The translations under genes were made by a program, and so were the position numbers. Under the pieces are notes generated by a model, which was not told the DNA's origin, did no database searches, and worked only from the letters and a program-made list of their open reading frames with translations. DNA of 64,000 bases from an uncultured Granulosicoccus sp. (GTDB lineage: Bacteria > Pseudomonadota > Gammaproteobacteria > Granulosicoccales > Granulosicoccaceae), in NCBI GenBank assembly GCA_947492525.1, contig CANLNQ010000027.1, forward strand, positions 1-64,000, given 5' to 3'. The first letter of the stretch is position 1. The number at the start of each line of letters is the position of its first letter. This document shows, piece after piece, positions 42,154 through 51,001 of the stretch.

Positions 42154-42771
42154 ATGAATCACGAGATGAATCAGATGCTGACTCGCTTGAACACAACTTA
42201 CCCGGTGAATTCCCTGCGATTGTTGCTGGCAGGGCTGGCGGCGAAGACTTGCGCAACCCTTGCCTCGATACGATCGGGACGCGCCGCCAGGCACTCGCAT
42301 GCCGGTCGATTGGCAGCAAGCGGCAGCGCGCTGATCCTGCTGTTTGCAGCCAGCGCGGCACAGGCCGCCGAGCCCGTCTCGAAATCACGTTTCGGTGGCG
42401 TGGCCATCGGCGGACACGATTCCGTGGCCTATCACGAATTGCAGCGTGAACCCCAGGCCCTGGCAGCCGAGGGCAACAAGCGATTCACGGTGGAATACAA
42501 GGGTGCCAAATGGCACTTTGCGTCGGAAGAGAGCGCTGAGCGTTTCCGCGCTGACCCCGAACGATTCACACCGGCGTACAATGGCTTCTGTGCCAATGCC
42601 TTGAGTCTTGGAGAAGGACTGATTCGAACGGATGGCACGCATTGGGAAATATTTGACGACAATCTGTATCTGTTCTTTGCCGCTCGCGGACGCGAGCGAT
42701 GGACTGATGGCAACTGGGAAGCGTACAAGGCAGATGCAGACAAGGCGTGGAGTGTATTGTCGAAGAAATAG
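42154..42771 (+). CDS. Exported YHS-domain protein
   Basis: A 205-residue protein. A hydrophobic export segment (about 56-73, 'GSALILLFAASAAQAAEP') lies after an unusually long, basic N-terminal region. This is followed by a YHS domain: 'AIGGHDSVAYHELQ', 'FTVEYKGAKWHFASEESAERF', 'PERFTPAYNGFCANAL'. YHS domains often bind metals, and periplasmic single-domain forms are found beside metal or redox genes. ATG 42154 is used; the more upstream TTG (42127) touches the repeat array. The signal would be more normal if translation started further in, so the start is uncertain. It lies downstream of the molybdopterin oxidoreductase. Confidence 0.8.
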   Translation: MNHEMNQMLTRLNTTYPVNSLRLLLAGLAAKTCATLASIRSGRAARHSHAGRLAASGSALILLFAASAAQAAEPVSKSRFGGVAIGGHDSVAYHELQREPQALAAEGNKRFTVEYKGAKWHFASEESAERFRADPERFTPAYNGFCANALSLGEGLIRTDGTHWEIFDDNLYLFFAARGRERWTDGNWEAYKADADKAWSVLSKK

Positions 42772-42801
42772 GTCTGTCGTGCCGGCAAGCCAGTACGTCT
42801 G

Positions 42802-43683
42802 ATGTCGGCCATGAGTGCAAGAACACGGGGTGATCTGCTGATCCTGTTGGCAGCGCTTATCTGGGGTGTGGCCTTCTACTTCCAGAAGGTGGCCATGCAG
42901 GATATCGGGCCTCTGTTGTTTCTGGGCATGCGTGGCGCTGTTGCCGCCGTTGTTCTGCTGCCGTTCCTGATTCGTGAGCAGCGCCGCCGCCCGGCGCCAA
43001 CACCGGCTCAGGGCAGGGGTATCTGGCCTTTCGGCTTGCTGGCCGGCGTGGTTTTCTTTGTTGCCGGCGGCACTCAGCAGACCGGTATCGTCGACGCCAC
43101 GGTGACCAATACCGGTTTTCTCACCGCACTGTACGTGGTGGTCACCCCCTTTCTCTTCTGGCTGGTTCGCCGTCAGCGGCCGAGCCTGACGACCTGGCTG
43201 TCGGCAGGGCTGGCCTTTGTCGGGGTATGGGCACTGGGAGGCGGCGCTCTGGAGTCATTCAATCGAGGCGATATCCTGGTGGCCTGTTCGTCCGTGTTCT
43301 GGGCTGCACTCATCATCGTCGCCGGCGAAGCGTCGCGCCATGCCCAGCCGCTGAGCTACACCTGCATCCAGTTTGCGGTAGTGGCCTTGCTGAGTCTTGG
43401 CAGCGCCGCGGTTTTCGAGTCTGTCGAGATGGCGTCCCTGCGGGCTGCGATCATTCCCATTCTCTATGTGGGGGTACTCTCCAGCGCGTTTACCTTCGGT
43501 ATCACGGCCATTGCCATGCAATATGTATCGCCGACGCGTGCGTCCATCATGCTGTCGATGGAGACGGTGTTCGCTGCCATGGCAGGATTCCTCCTGCTCG
43601 ATGAGCGTCTGTCAGGTCTGGGCCTGACCGGTGCCTTGCTGATATTGCTGGCTGTCGTGCTGGTGCAGCGCTCACGCGACTGA
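42802..43683 (+). CDS. EamA/DMT-family transporter
   Basis: A 293-residue inner-membrane protein with ten hydrophobic segments in two EamA repeats. Repeat one is 'LLILLAALIWGVAFYFQKVAM' and the next helices to about residue 130; repeat two is about 150-290 and ends with 'MLSMETVFAAMAGFLLLDERLSGLGLTGALLIL' (quoted in part). The second-repeat glutamate in the 'ETVFAA' segment is typical. These permeases export amino acids, nucleosides or other metabolites; the substrate is unknown. It lies 30 bp after the YHS gene, so the two may be cotranscribed. Confidence 0.88.
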   Translation: MSAMSARTRGDLLILLAALIWGVAFYFQKVAMQDIGPLLFLGMRGAVAAVVLLPFLIREQRRRPAPTPAQGRGIWPFGLLAGVVFFVAGGTQQTGIVDATVTNTGFLTALYVVVTPFLFWLVRRQRPSLTTWLSAGLAFVGVWALGGGALESFNRGDILVACSSVFWAALIIVAGEASRHAQPLSYTCIQFAVVALLSLGSAAVFESVEMASLRAAIIPILYVGVLSSAFTFGITAIAMQYVSPTRASIMLSMETVFAAMAGFLLLDERLSGLGLTGALLILLAVVLVQRSRD

Positions 43684-44076
43684 TTGCCGCAACCAGCCTC
43701 GGTCAGTATCGTCGATCTTCTACAAGCTGCCGACTCCCTGCTTGGTACCCATTACCCATGGCTGCATGGCCGGCCGTCGGCCATTATCGGGGCATCGGGT
43801 TACGCAGTATTTCACTGGGCAGATGGTGCTGTCAGGGCGTCGAGGCAGTAGCGATGGCTGTGGCATCGGGTGCGGATGTCGGCAAGCTGCTGGTCGAATG
43901 GGCCTGAAACCGAGTCTGAATTTGCCCTCAACCAGCGCAGGACAGGTATCCATTCGGCCATGAACCAACTGGAAAGGCTATTCTCGGCTCCATCGAGCAT
44001 GACGCGGTCATGCCCGTGCGGCCCGTGCGGCTTGAGCGGCGGCAGACGCCGGATCGGCACGGTACAGAACAGGCTG
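43684..44076. other. Intergenic region before the PQQ-associated binding protein
   Basis: About 390 bp with no recognisable gene. The frame of the following protein stays open back to 43870, with possible starts at 43870 and 43960, but the extra residues do not resemble a signal peptide or a domain. No hairpin terminator is seen after the EamA gene. Confidence 0.35.
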
Positions 44077-45255
44077 ATGCGACTGGCCGGATTGTGTCTG
44101 GCCATGCTCACATCCTCTGTCTATGCGCAGCAGGACAAGCTGGTGATCGATATTCTCTATCTTGAACAGCGCCTGGCGCATCCACCGGTGCTGTCCAACC
44201 TGGTGAGCTGGCCCGAGGATGAGGGCGAGCGAGGTGCCAGTCTGGCCATCGATGACAACAACACCACCGGCCGGTTTCTGGGGCAGGACTACACGCTCGA
44301 ACCCTTGATCTTCGAACCGGATGCCGAGCCGCAGGCGCGCAACGACCGGATTCGTGCCGAGCTGGCGAAGGGCGCCAGACTGGTGGTGGCGAACCTGCCT
44401 GCCGCAGATATCGATGCCATTGCCTCGTTGCCGGAAGCCGCTGATGATCTGCTGTTCAATGCCCAGAGCATGGACAATGTGCTGCGTAACGAACAGTGCC
44501 GGTCCAATGTGCTGCATACGATTCCGTCACGCGCCATGCTCAGCGATGCGCTGGCGCAGTTTTTCGTCAAACGCAAATGGGAAGAGATCTTCCTGATCGA
44601 GGGAAATACCGACAAGGACAAGGCCTTTGCCGACGCGCTCAGGGCATCGATCAGAAAATTCGGCCTGGATATCGTGGAAAGCAAGACCTGGATCGAAGAT
44701 GCCGATATGCGCCGCACGGCATCCACTGAAGTGCCGGTGTTCACGCAGGCGAGAGACTATGATGTGGTGGTCGTCACTGATGAAGATCAGGATTTTTCAC
44801 AATATATTCTCTACAACACCTGGCTGCCGAGACCGGTGGCTGGTAGTGCAGGTCTGACACCCGTGGTCTGGTCCCCGGTTATCGAGCAATGGGGGGCTGC
44901 ACAGTTGCAATCGCGCTTTCGCAAGTTGGCCGAGCGGGACATGACGTCACGTGATTACAGCAACTGGGCGGCCGTACGCAGTATCGGTGAGGCCGTGACG
45001 CGCACAGGGTCGGTCAATCCGGCGGAAATTCGCCGCTATGTGTTGTCGGATGATTTCGAGCTGGCAGGTTTCAAGGGCGCGCCACTGAGCTTTCGTACCT
45101 GGAATGGGCAGATGCGCCAGAGTGTCCAGCTGGTACACCCCAGGGCTGTCGTTGCCACGGCGCCCGTCGAAGGCTTTCTGCACCCGGTCACGGAACTGGA
45201 TACGCTGGGGCTCGATGAGCCGGAAAGTCGTTGTGAGCAGTTCAATCAACCTTGA
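44077..45255 (+). CDS. Periplasmic ABC-type binding protein of the PQQ-alcohol dehydrogenase system
   Basis: A 392-residue periplasmic binding-protein-like chain with signal peptide MRLAGLCLAMLTSSVYAQQ. It has the branched-chain-amino-acid-receptor fold ('GASLAIDDNNTTGRFLGQDY' early, 'DYDVVVVTDEDQDFSQYILYN' in the middle). The sequence pattern is that of the family annotated as ABC substrate-binding protein of PQQ-dependent alcohol dehydrogenase systems. Its ligand is unknown; no matching ABC permease or ATPase genes are present in the window. The start at ATG 44077 is chosen for the signal peptide. The beta-propeller gene follows by about 50 bp, and both are presumably part of the quinoprotein island. 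Confidence 0.78.
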   Translation: MRLAGLCLAMLTSSVYAQQDKLVIDILYLEQRLAHPPVLSNLVSWPEDEGERGASLAIDDNNTTGRFLGQDYTLEPLIFEPDAEPQARNDRIRAELAKGARLVVANLPAADIDAIASLPEAADDLLFNAQSMDNVLRNEQCRSNVLHTIPSRAMLSDALAQFFVKRKWEEIFLIEGNTDKDKAFADALRASIRKFGLDIVESKTWIEDADMRRTASTEVPVFTQARDYDVVVVTDEDQDFSQYILYNTWLPRPVAGSAGLTPVVWSPVIEQWGAAQLQSRFRKLAERDMTSRDYSNWAAVRSIGEAVTRTGSVNPAEIRRYVLSDDFELAGFKGAPLSFRTWNGQMRQSVQLVHPRAVVATAPVEGFLHPVTELDTLGLDEPESRCEQFNQP

Positions 45256-45306
45256 GCATGATGGACAGGATAAAGCGTGCCGGGAAAACCACGGAGACAA
45301 GAACGA

Positions 45307-46347
45307 ATGGCACGATGCATGATGACTGACAAGGCCCGCCGCCTGTCCGGGCGGATACGTCCCGGCCTGCCGGGCTTGAGTGTGCTGGCACTGGCAATGA
45401 GCGTGACCAGTGGCTCGGTCAGTGCCCACTGGGCTTATGTCAGCAATGAAAAGGATGACACCGTGTCGGTCATTGATACCGAAACCAATGAAGTCGTCAA
45501 GACACTGGAGGTGGGAGAGCGGCCACGTGGCGTGACTTTGAGCCATGACTTCACGCGCCTGTTCATCTGCGCCTCCGACTCTGACACGGTGCAGGTCATG
45601 GATGTCAGTAATGATTCCATTCTGTTCGAGTTGCCCAGTGGTGAGGACCCCGAGCAGTTCGCCTTGCATCCGGACAATCGGCATCTTTACATCGCCAATG
45701 AAGATGATGCCATCGCAACGGTGGTTGATATCGAGACGCATGAGGTGGTCTCGCAGATCGACGTGGGCGTCGAACCCGAGGGCATGGCCGTGAGCCATGA
45801 CGGCAAATATGCCATCGTGACCTCCGAAACCTCCAATATGGCGCACTGGATCAATACCGAGACTCAGTCCATCGTGGCCAATACCCTGGTGGATCAGCGA
45901 CCTCGTGATGCCGAATTCACACCCGATGACAAGCAACTGTGGGTCTCATCCGAGATCGGTGGCACCGTGTCCGTCATCGATACGGAAACCCGGGAAATCA
46001 CGCAGAAAATCAGCTTCGAGATTCCCGGGGTGACTCGTGACCAGATTCAGCCAGTAGGCATGGAGATCACCGATGACGGTACTCTGGCCTTCATCGCATT
46101 GGGTCCGGCCAACCACGTTGCTGTCGTGAATGGTGAAAGCCTCGAAGTGATTGACTACATTCTGGTGGGGCGCCGTGTATGGCATATGGCATTGACGCCT
46201 GAACAGGACAAGCTCTACACCACCAATGGTGTGTCAGGGGATGTCACCGTGATCGATGTGGCCAGCCTCAAGGCCGAGAAGACCATCAAGGTCGGCCGCT
46301 ATCCCTGGGGGGTCACCATCTTGCCCAAGGCGCATATCCCGCAATAG
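45307..46347 (+). CDS. YVTN beta-propeller protein associated with PQQ-dependent catabolism
   Basis: A 346-residue exported propeller. After a signal (cleaved near SVSA-HW) come seven YVTN-type blades such as 'AYVSNEKDDTVSVIDTETNEVVKTLEVGERPRG' (quoted in part) and 'LYTTNGVSGDVTVIDVASLKAEKTIKVGRYPWG' (in part). It matches the family of PQQ-dependent-catabolism-associated beta-propeller proteins, which occur beside quinoprotein alcohol dehydrogenases and cytochrome c. The molecular role is unknown; the fold resembles PQQ enzymes but without PQQ ligands. ATG 45307 is chosen because GGAG lies 10 nt upstream. It is convergent with the batD-like gene, with 37 bp between stops and no obvious terminator. 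Confidence 0.85.
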   Translation: MARCMMTDKARRLSGRIRPGLPGLSVLALAMSVTSGSVSAHWAYVSNEKDDTVSVIDTETNEVVKTLEVGERPRGVTLSHDFTRLFICASDSDTVQVMDVSNDSILFELPSGEDPEQFALHPDNRHLYIANEDDAIATVVDIETHEVVSQIDVGVEPEGMAVSHDGKYAIVTSETSNMAHWINTETQSIVANTLVDQRPRDAEFTPDDKQLWVSSEIGGTVSVIDTETREITQKISFEIPGVTRDQIQPVGMEITDDGTLAFIALGPANHVAVVNGESLEVIDYILVGRRVWHMALTPEQDKLYTTNGVSGDVTVIDVASLKAEKTIKVGRYPWGVTILPKAHIPQ

Positions 46348-46384
46348 CGCATTCAGTTCAGAGGCAGGGCCTGAGCGACGAGAA

Positions 46385-47830
46385 CTACAACTCCGGGAGA
46401 ACCGTCGATTTCAGGTCCTGGCTTTGTCTTCGCCTTTCACGACGGGCATGGCGCCACTCCTGAAGCCAGACCCAGCAGGCCAGGGCAGCCATCACTCCAA
46501 GCAGGCCACCCCAGGGCAGTGACTGCATGCTGCGGTTGCCCTGGAGTTGCAACAGCAGTCTGTCGTACCAGTGGCCCTCGAGAGCCAGACTTGCCAGCAG
46601 ATCGGCGCGCTCGGGCAGGCCGACATTGATGCGTCTGGCAGGGATGATCGCCTCTCTGGATTCATTGCTGCGTGTGTCGTACCAGGGAACCCTGACCGTA
46701 TCCAGAAACACGGGGATGGGGCTCTGCGCAATCATGCGAAATTCAAATTCGGCCGTGGCCACGATATGATCGCCGATCAACTGCTGAGAGCGGGATTGAT
46801 TGATCGGGGTTGTGGTCAGGGCTCGGCTCTCCGGCGGCACGATATCGGGGAGATGGCTGGCCAGTACGTCTCGCGCACTGAGCGTGACGGTTCTGAGTAT
46901 CTCGTCGCCGGCCGTGAGTTCTCGCGGGTCGCGAGACCAGCTATCGCTGAGTTCGACATCCGTGGCGGGCAGCCACCAGTGTGCATCATCTGCCGCCGGG
47001 GCTATCTGCAACGATACCGCCGGGGTCTGCCTGTCGAATTCAGCGCGCTGGGTGCGCGAGCGAATCACCGTGCCGGCCCAGCCAACCGGGGGGAGCTGCA
47101 CCGCTCCGGAGCGTTGGGCAAACAGATGATAGCGCCAGGCCGTGAGGCGCCATGAGGTCTGCTCATCCTGTGCATCGATGGTTCGGCGTTCGACATACTG
47201 CTCCAGAATATCGAATCCCTCGAAGCGGGGTATTGACAGGCGCTCATCGGCAATCGGAAACCGGTGCCTGAGTTCTATGTCGGCGATGATGTGCTGGCCG
47301 ACATGGGGCTGAATGCCGGCAGCTGAGCTCGACTCTGCATTCTGTAGCTGGATCAGCGGGGTGCCGTTGCCCATGCGCACAGTCAGGCTCATCTGCAGAT
47401 CGTCGCTATCCGGTTGCCAATCGGCCTCCAATGGAGCATTCACGTCGATGATGATCGAGTTGGATCTCACTTCACCCCGGGAACTGTCTGCGCGCAAAGG
47501 ACCGAAAACGATGCGGCCTTCGCGCTGTGGTAGCAACTCCATGCGTCGGGACTTCATCTCGACCACCTGCTCGTTGACCACCATGATGCGCGTGCCGAGC
47601 GTTTCACGCAGCAGCTGCGCCTCTTGCAGCAGCGGCTGAATGTCTACCGCCTCTTCAATGCCGATGGACTCGAGTTCGATGATGATGCTGTCACCGAGGT
47701 ACACAGGCTCATCGCTGCCGAGTAGCGTGATCGCCGGGTCGACATCCGCTGCTCGGGCAGAGGCGAAACACAGGGACAGGGACAGGCAGAGAAACAGGAA
47801 CACGGTGCCAGGCGTGAATACGCGGTTCAC
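46385..47830 (-). CDS. BatD-like membrane-anchored protein, last gene of the bat/mxa-like operon
   Basis: A 481-residue protein: signal sequence (VNRVFTPGTVFLFLCLSLSLC), a long Ig-like beta-rich periplasmic part, one transmembrane helix near 445-463 ('LPWGGLLGVMAALACWVWL') and a short basic cytoplasmic tail. The arrangement and 'EPVYLGDSIIIELES', 'GRIVFGPLRAD' and 'LSARDVLASHLPDI' fit BatD (oxygen-tolerance family). The GTG start at 47830 overlaps the previous stop as GTGA and has a strong AAGGAGGA ribosome binding site 9 nt before it; the longer frame from 47944 would ignore both. BatD proteins are thought to act with VWA proteins in a periplasmic complex. Confidence 0.8.
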   Translation of the reverse strand: MNRVFTPGTVFLFLCLSLSLCFASARAADVDPAITLLGSDEPVYLGDSIIIELESIGIEEAVDIQPLLQEAQLLRETLGTRIMVVNEQVVEMKSRRMELLPQREGRIVFGPLRADSSRGEVRSNSIIIDVNAPLEADWQPDSDDLQMSLTVRMGNGTPLIQLQNAESSSAAGIQPHVGQHIIADIELRHRFPIADERLSIPRFEGFDILEQYVERRTIDAQDEQTSWRLTAWRYHLFAQRSGAVQLPPVGWAGTVIRSRTQRAEFDRQTPAVSLQIAPAADDAHWWLPATDVELSDSWSRDPRELTAGDEILRTVTLSARDVLASHLPDIVPPESRALTTTPINQSRSQQLIGDHIVATAEFEFRMIAQSPIPVFLDTVRVPWYDTRSNESREAIIPARRINVGLPERADLLASLALEGHWYDRLLLQLQGNRSMQSLPWGGLLGVMAALACWVWLQEWRHARRERRRQSQDLKSTVLPEL

Positions 47831-49005
47831 CAGGAACTTCCTCCTTCGGGCGCCGACTGTCCGGCCGCCTGTCGGCGTCGCTGTTCCAGTCTGATGCGTC
47901 TTTGCAGATACAGCCTGGCATCGTGATCGATCCGGTTCAGCCACTGTGTGGTGGCCTGTTCGGTCTCCAGTGCAGTACGCAGACCCGCTGCCTGTGACTC
48001 TGTCGAGGGTGAATCCAGTTCCGAACCGCCCGAGGGGCGGCTGGCCGCGTCCTCATCACTGTTCTGACCCTTCAATGCGCCGTCGCCGGCCTCTTCACGG
48101 CCTTGCTGTTCCTGCTCCTGGGCCTCGGGGCCATTGCCTGCCTGAGCCTGGTCCTGTTCGGTCATGCTCTGATTACCCGGATCATGGGATTGTTCGTCGA
48201 TGTTCGACTCCGCGGCCTCGTTCTGCTGCTCTCCGTCATCGCCCTGGCCGTGTTCCTGGCGATCGTCCTCGGTGTCGATGCGTTCGATTTCCTCACCGGA
48301 AGGCTGGAGACCGCCTTGCTGTTCCTGATCCCTGGCTTGTTCTGCCAGCAGTTGGCGCATCAATGCGGCGTTGTGACTGGCATCCTCCAGCGCAGGATCC
48401 ATGGCCAGAGCCTGTTGATAGGCGTCCAGCGCCAGCTCGAAGTAACCCAGCTTGACGTAGCAATTACCGAGGTTGTAGGCGGAGACCGGATCAGCAGCGC
48501 GGATGAACGCCTCGGCAGCACGCCACCATTGGCCGGAGCGATACAGGGCAATGCCTTTCCAGGCAGGGTCTGTGAAGATCTCGCCGGCACGTGTATGATC
48601 GCCGGCCTGAAAGAGTCGGTGGGCCAGTAGATTGTCGTCGTCGGCCGACAGTGGTATCGAGGTGCAAGGCAATAGCATCAGTAATGTTGCTATACGCCAT
48701 GCTTGCACTATCCTGGAGAAGCTCGATGACATTCCTGGTGAGATCGCGGTCACTGTCTGGCGGCGTTCGAGCAGTTGAAATTTGCGCTCGGGCGTTTGCG
48801 TGAGGTCAAGCGCAAGCCTTTGCGGTATCGGTCTTGTGAGGCGTTGCAGGAGTGTTTTCGGTATCGGTCGCGCGAGCCGTTGCAGGAGTGTTTGCGGTAT
48901 CGGCCGCGCGAGCCGTTGCAGGAGTGTTTGCGATATCGATCGCGTGAGGCGTTGCAGGAGCGGTTGCGTTATCAGCCGCTGAAGCCATTGCAAAGGTGTT
49001 TGCAT
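47827..49005 (-). CDS. TPR protein of the bat/mxa-like operon (BatC-like) with repeat-encoded N-terminus
   Basis: A 392-residue protein with an odd N-terminus. Residues 1-65 are five copies of a 12-residue motif (LLQRLARPIPQT) encoded by a 36-bp DNA repeat. A hydrophobic export/anchor helix follows (about 100-120, 'RIATLLMLLPCTSIPLS'), then TPR units (about 125-210: 'YRSGQWWRAAEAFIRAADPVSAYNLGNCYVKLGYFELALDAYQQALAM', quoted in part), a Gln/Glu-rich acidic region and a basic C-terminus. The start ATG 49005 overlaps the upstream VWA stop (TGATG), with AGGAAGG 9 nt upstream. Without the repeat the protein would start at ATG 48732 and be 301 residues, but no ribosome binding site is seen there. 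In Bat operons this protein partners the VWA proteins. Confidence 0.75.
   Translation of the reverse strand: MQTPLQWLQRLITQPLLQRLTRSISQTLLQRLARPIPQTLLQRLARPIPKTLLQRLTRPIPQRLALDLTQTPERKFQLLERRQTVTAISPGMSSSFSRIVQAWRIATLLMLLPCTSIPLSADDDNLLAHRLFQAGDHTRAGEIFTDPAWKGIALYRSGQWWRAAEAFIRAADPVSAYNLGNCYVKLGYFELALDAYQQALAMDPALEDASHNAALMRQLLAEQARDQEQQGGLQPSGEEIERIDTEDDRQEHGQGDDGEQQNEAAESNIDEQSHDPGNQSMTEQDQAQAGNGPEAQEQEQQGREEAGDGALKGQNSDEDAASRPSGGSELDSPSTESQAAGLRTALETEQATTQWLNRIDHDARLYLQRRIRLEQRRRQAAGQSAPEGGSSW
48807..49002. repeat. 36-bp tandem repeat in the 5' end of the TPR gene
   Basis: Copies containing (G/C)(A/C)(G/T)TTGCAGGAG... begin at 48843, 48879, 48915, 48951 and 48987, with a degraded copy before them. 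The unit is a multiple of three and keeps the minus-strand frame open, giving 12-residue units. The array begins immediately downstream of the stop codon of the preceding VWA gene in the direction of transcription. Confidence 0.9.
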
Positions 49006-50015
49006 CAGCGAGCGCCTTCCTGCCGGAACAGCAGCAGCATCAACGGGATGCCTGCCAGCAGAAGCCAGTGAGACTGTTCTCTCCACACCAGAGTCTTGAG
49101 CCCGTCATGGGTGGAGGCCGAGGATTGCCGGTTCAGTGTCAGTGGTCCATAGTCGATGACGCCGAAGCTGTTGGCCCTGACTGCGCGGCCACGGCCGGCC
49201 TTGGCCAGGGCCAGTACCGCCTCCCACTGAACACTGATTTCATCGGCTCCGGCAGGCAGCTGGCTCCAGCTGTCGCCCATGCCGTTGGCAGCGGATTCTG
49301 TTGTGCTCGCCAGAACCGCGTCGGAGGACGAACCGAAAACCAGCATATCGATACGATGACCCGCATCGCCGAGAAATCGTGCGGCCGCCAGGCTACTGTT
49401 GCTCACACCACCGGAATCACCCAGCACAAATACGCGCGCCTGCAGAAATTGACTGTCCTCGATAATGGACGCAGCCAGAGACAGGGCTCGGGTCAGGTTG
49501 GAGCCTTCCACCGGGATGACGCCGTGCTCCAGCAGAGCAGCGTGTTCATCGAATACGGAACGGTCGAATGCCGGCGGTGCCACCAGAAAGGCATCGCCCG
49601 CGAACAGCACCAGCGCAATCGGCCGGGCGGCGGCTTCGCGAGACAGCACAGCCAATGACTCCCGCATTGCAGCCAGGCGAGAGGGCACGGTATCGTTCAA
49701 GGTCATGGAACGGGACACATCGGCCACGACTACCCAGCCGGTGCTGTGTCTCCACGTTTCATCGTCGCTTTGACGCAGCGCGCATTGACTGAGGCTGGCG
49801 GCAGCGATGGCGGCGATCAACAGGGGCAGATTCCACCGCGGCTTGCTCTGACTGCCGGCGCCCAGGTAGTCGAACATGGCAGGCGAGAGCACATCGCGCC
49901 AGTCGCTGCTGCTGCGTATTCGACGCCAGACGAACGAGGCGATCAACAGCAGCAGGGCAGGCAACAGCCAGATCGGTTGCAGGATGACCCAATCACCTAG
50001 CTGCCAAGTGTTCAT
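49005..50015 (-). CDS. VWA-domain membrane protein (BatB / MxaL-like)
   Basis: A 336-residue protein with two N-terminal membrane helices (about 12-30 and 62-80), a von Willebrand A domain and a C-terminal helix (about 317-332). The metal-ion-dependent adhesion site begins with DVSRS (99-103) in 'VVVADVSRSM'; the Thr and Asp of the MIDAS are in 'GSNLTRAL' and 'VLGDSGG'. Together with the neighbouring VWA gene it corresponds to the BatA/BatB pair, or to mxaC/mxaL of methanol dehydrogenase clusters. Its start overlaps the previous gene by 4 bp (ATGA). Confidence 0.85.
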   Translation of the reverse strand: MNTWQLGDWVILQPIWLLPALLLLIASFVWRRIRSSSDWRDVLSPAMFDYLGAGSQSKPRWNLPLLIAAIAAASLSQCALRQSDDETWRHSTGWVVVADVSRSMTLNDTVPSRLAAMRESLAVLSREAAARPIALVLFAGDAFLVAPPAFDRSVFDEHAALLEHGVIPVEGSNLTRALSLAASIIEDSQFLQARVFVLGDSGGVSNSSLAAARFLGDAGHRIDMLVFGSSSDAVLASTTESAANGMGDSWSQLPAGADEISVQWEAVLALAKAGRGRAVRANSFGVIDYGPLTLNRQSSASTHDGLKTLVWREQSHWLLLAGIPLMLLLFRQEGAR

Positions 50016-51001
50016 CGGAGAGCGCGCTCACGCAGTTGCTGGCGGATCGGGTCTTCCACTGCCAGCAGCAACAGGCACAGCAAGAGCAGTGCTTGTGGCC
50101 AGACGCGAAGCTCTTGTCGCACGATCACGGGTGGCGCGGGTGCTTCGGCGCTCTCGAGCTTGTCGATGGCATCGTAGATCTGCTGCAGATCCGCAGTACT
50201 GCTGGCTCGAAAGAATTCGCCACCGGCCAGTGTCGCCATCTGTTCGAGAGTGGCTTCGTCCAGGTCCGCGGATTGTGCCGTCTGGTAGCCCCCGAGTTCG
50301 CCATCGACGCTGCCAAGGGCAATGCTGTGTATGCGAATGCCGAGCTCACTGGCCAGCTCGGCTGCACTCTCCGGTTCCACCGAACCGGCATTGTTGGTGC
50401 CATCGGACAACAGGACAATGGCCTTGTGGGTGGCGGGGTCGGATTGCAGCGTCTTGATGGACAGACCGATGGCATCACCAATGGCGGTTGATCGTCCGGC
50501 CATGCCGATACCGGCGCTGTCCAGAATACTGTTCAAGGCCATCAGATCGAAGGTCAGTGGGGAGGCGATGAAGGCCTCCTTGCCATAGAGTACCAGGCTC
50601 AGGCGATCACCTTTGCGGCGAGTCATGAAATCCCCGGCCACCTGTTTCACGATGCTCAGGCGATCGCTGGTCTGGCCATCAAGGGTGAAGTCCTGCCGGT
50701 CCATGCTGCCAGAGATATCCACTGCCAGTGCGATGGCGCGACCACTGACCGGTTGCATTACCGCATCGCCGGGGCGCCAGGGTTGTGCTATTGCAAGCAG
50801 TAATGTCACCCAGCAGAGCCACTGCAGCCATTGCCGGATATCCGGGCCTTGGCGTCTGCGTGTTGTCAGTCCCTGCAAGGCCTCTTCCATGGATGGCGGG
50901 ACGTCGATGGCCTCTGCCATCTCCCACTTGGGGTGTCGGCGCCGGAGCAGCCACGGCAGTGGCAGAAGCAGGAATACCCATGGCCAGGTGAAATGGATCA
51001 T
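50012..51001 (-). CDS. VWA-domain membrane protein (BatA / MxaC-like)
   Basis: A 329-residue protein: N-terminal hydrophobic segment (5-19), a second helix (about 58-72), a VWA domain with the intact MIDAS start DISGS (95-99) in 'ALAVDISGSMDRQDF', later 'GRSTAIGDAIGLS' and 'VLLSDGTNNAG', and a C-terminal helix (about 305-320). This is the BatA/MxaC type: the VWA domain faces the periplasm and probably binds partner proteins through a divalent metal. The start ATG 51001 overlaps the DUF4381 stop (ATGA); the frame extending to 51085 lies inside DUF4381 and is ignored. Confidence 0.88.
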   Translation of the reverse strand: MIHFTWPWVFLLLPLPWLLRRRHPKWEMAEAIDVPPSMEEALQGLTTRRRQGPDIRQWLQWLCWVTLLLAIAQPWRPGDAVMQPVSGRAIALAVDISGSMDRQDFTLDGQTSDRLSIVKQVAGDFMTRRKGDRLSLVLYGKEAFIASPLTFDLMALNSILDSAGIGMAGRSTAIGDAIGLSIKTLQSDPATHKAIVLLSDGTNNAGSVEPESAAELASELGIRIHSIALGSVDGELGGYQTAQSADLDEATLEQMATLAGGEFFRASSTADLQQIYDAIDKLESAEAPAPPVIVRQELRVWPQALLLLCLLLLAVEDPIRQQLRERALR

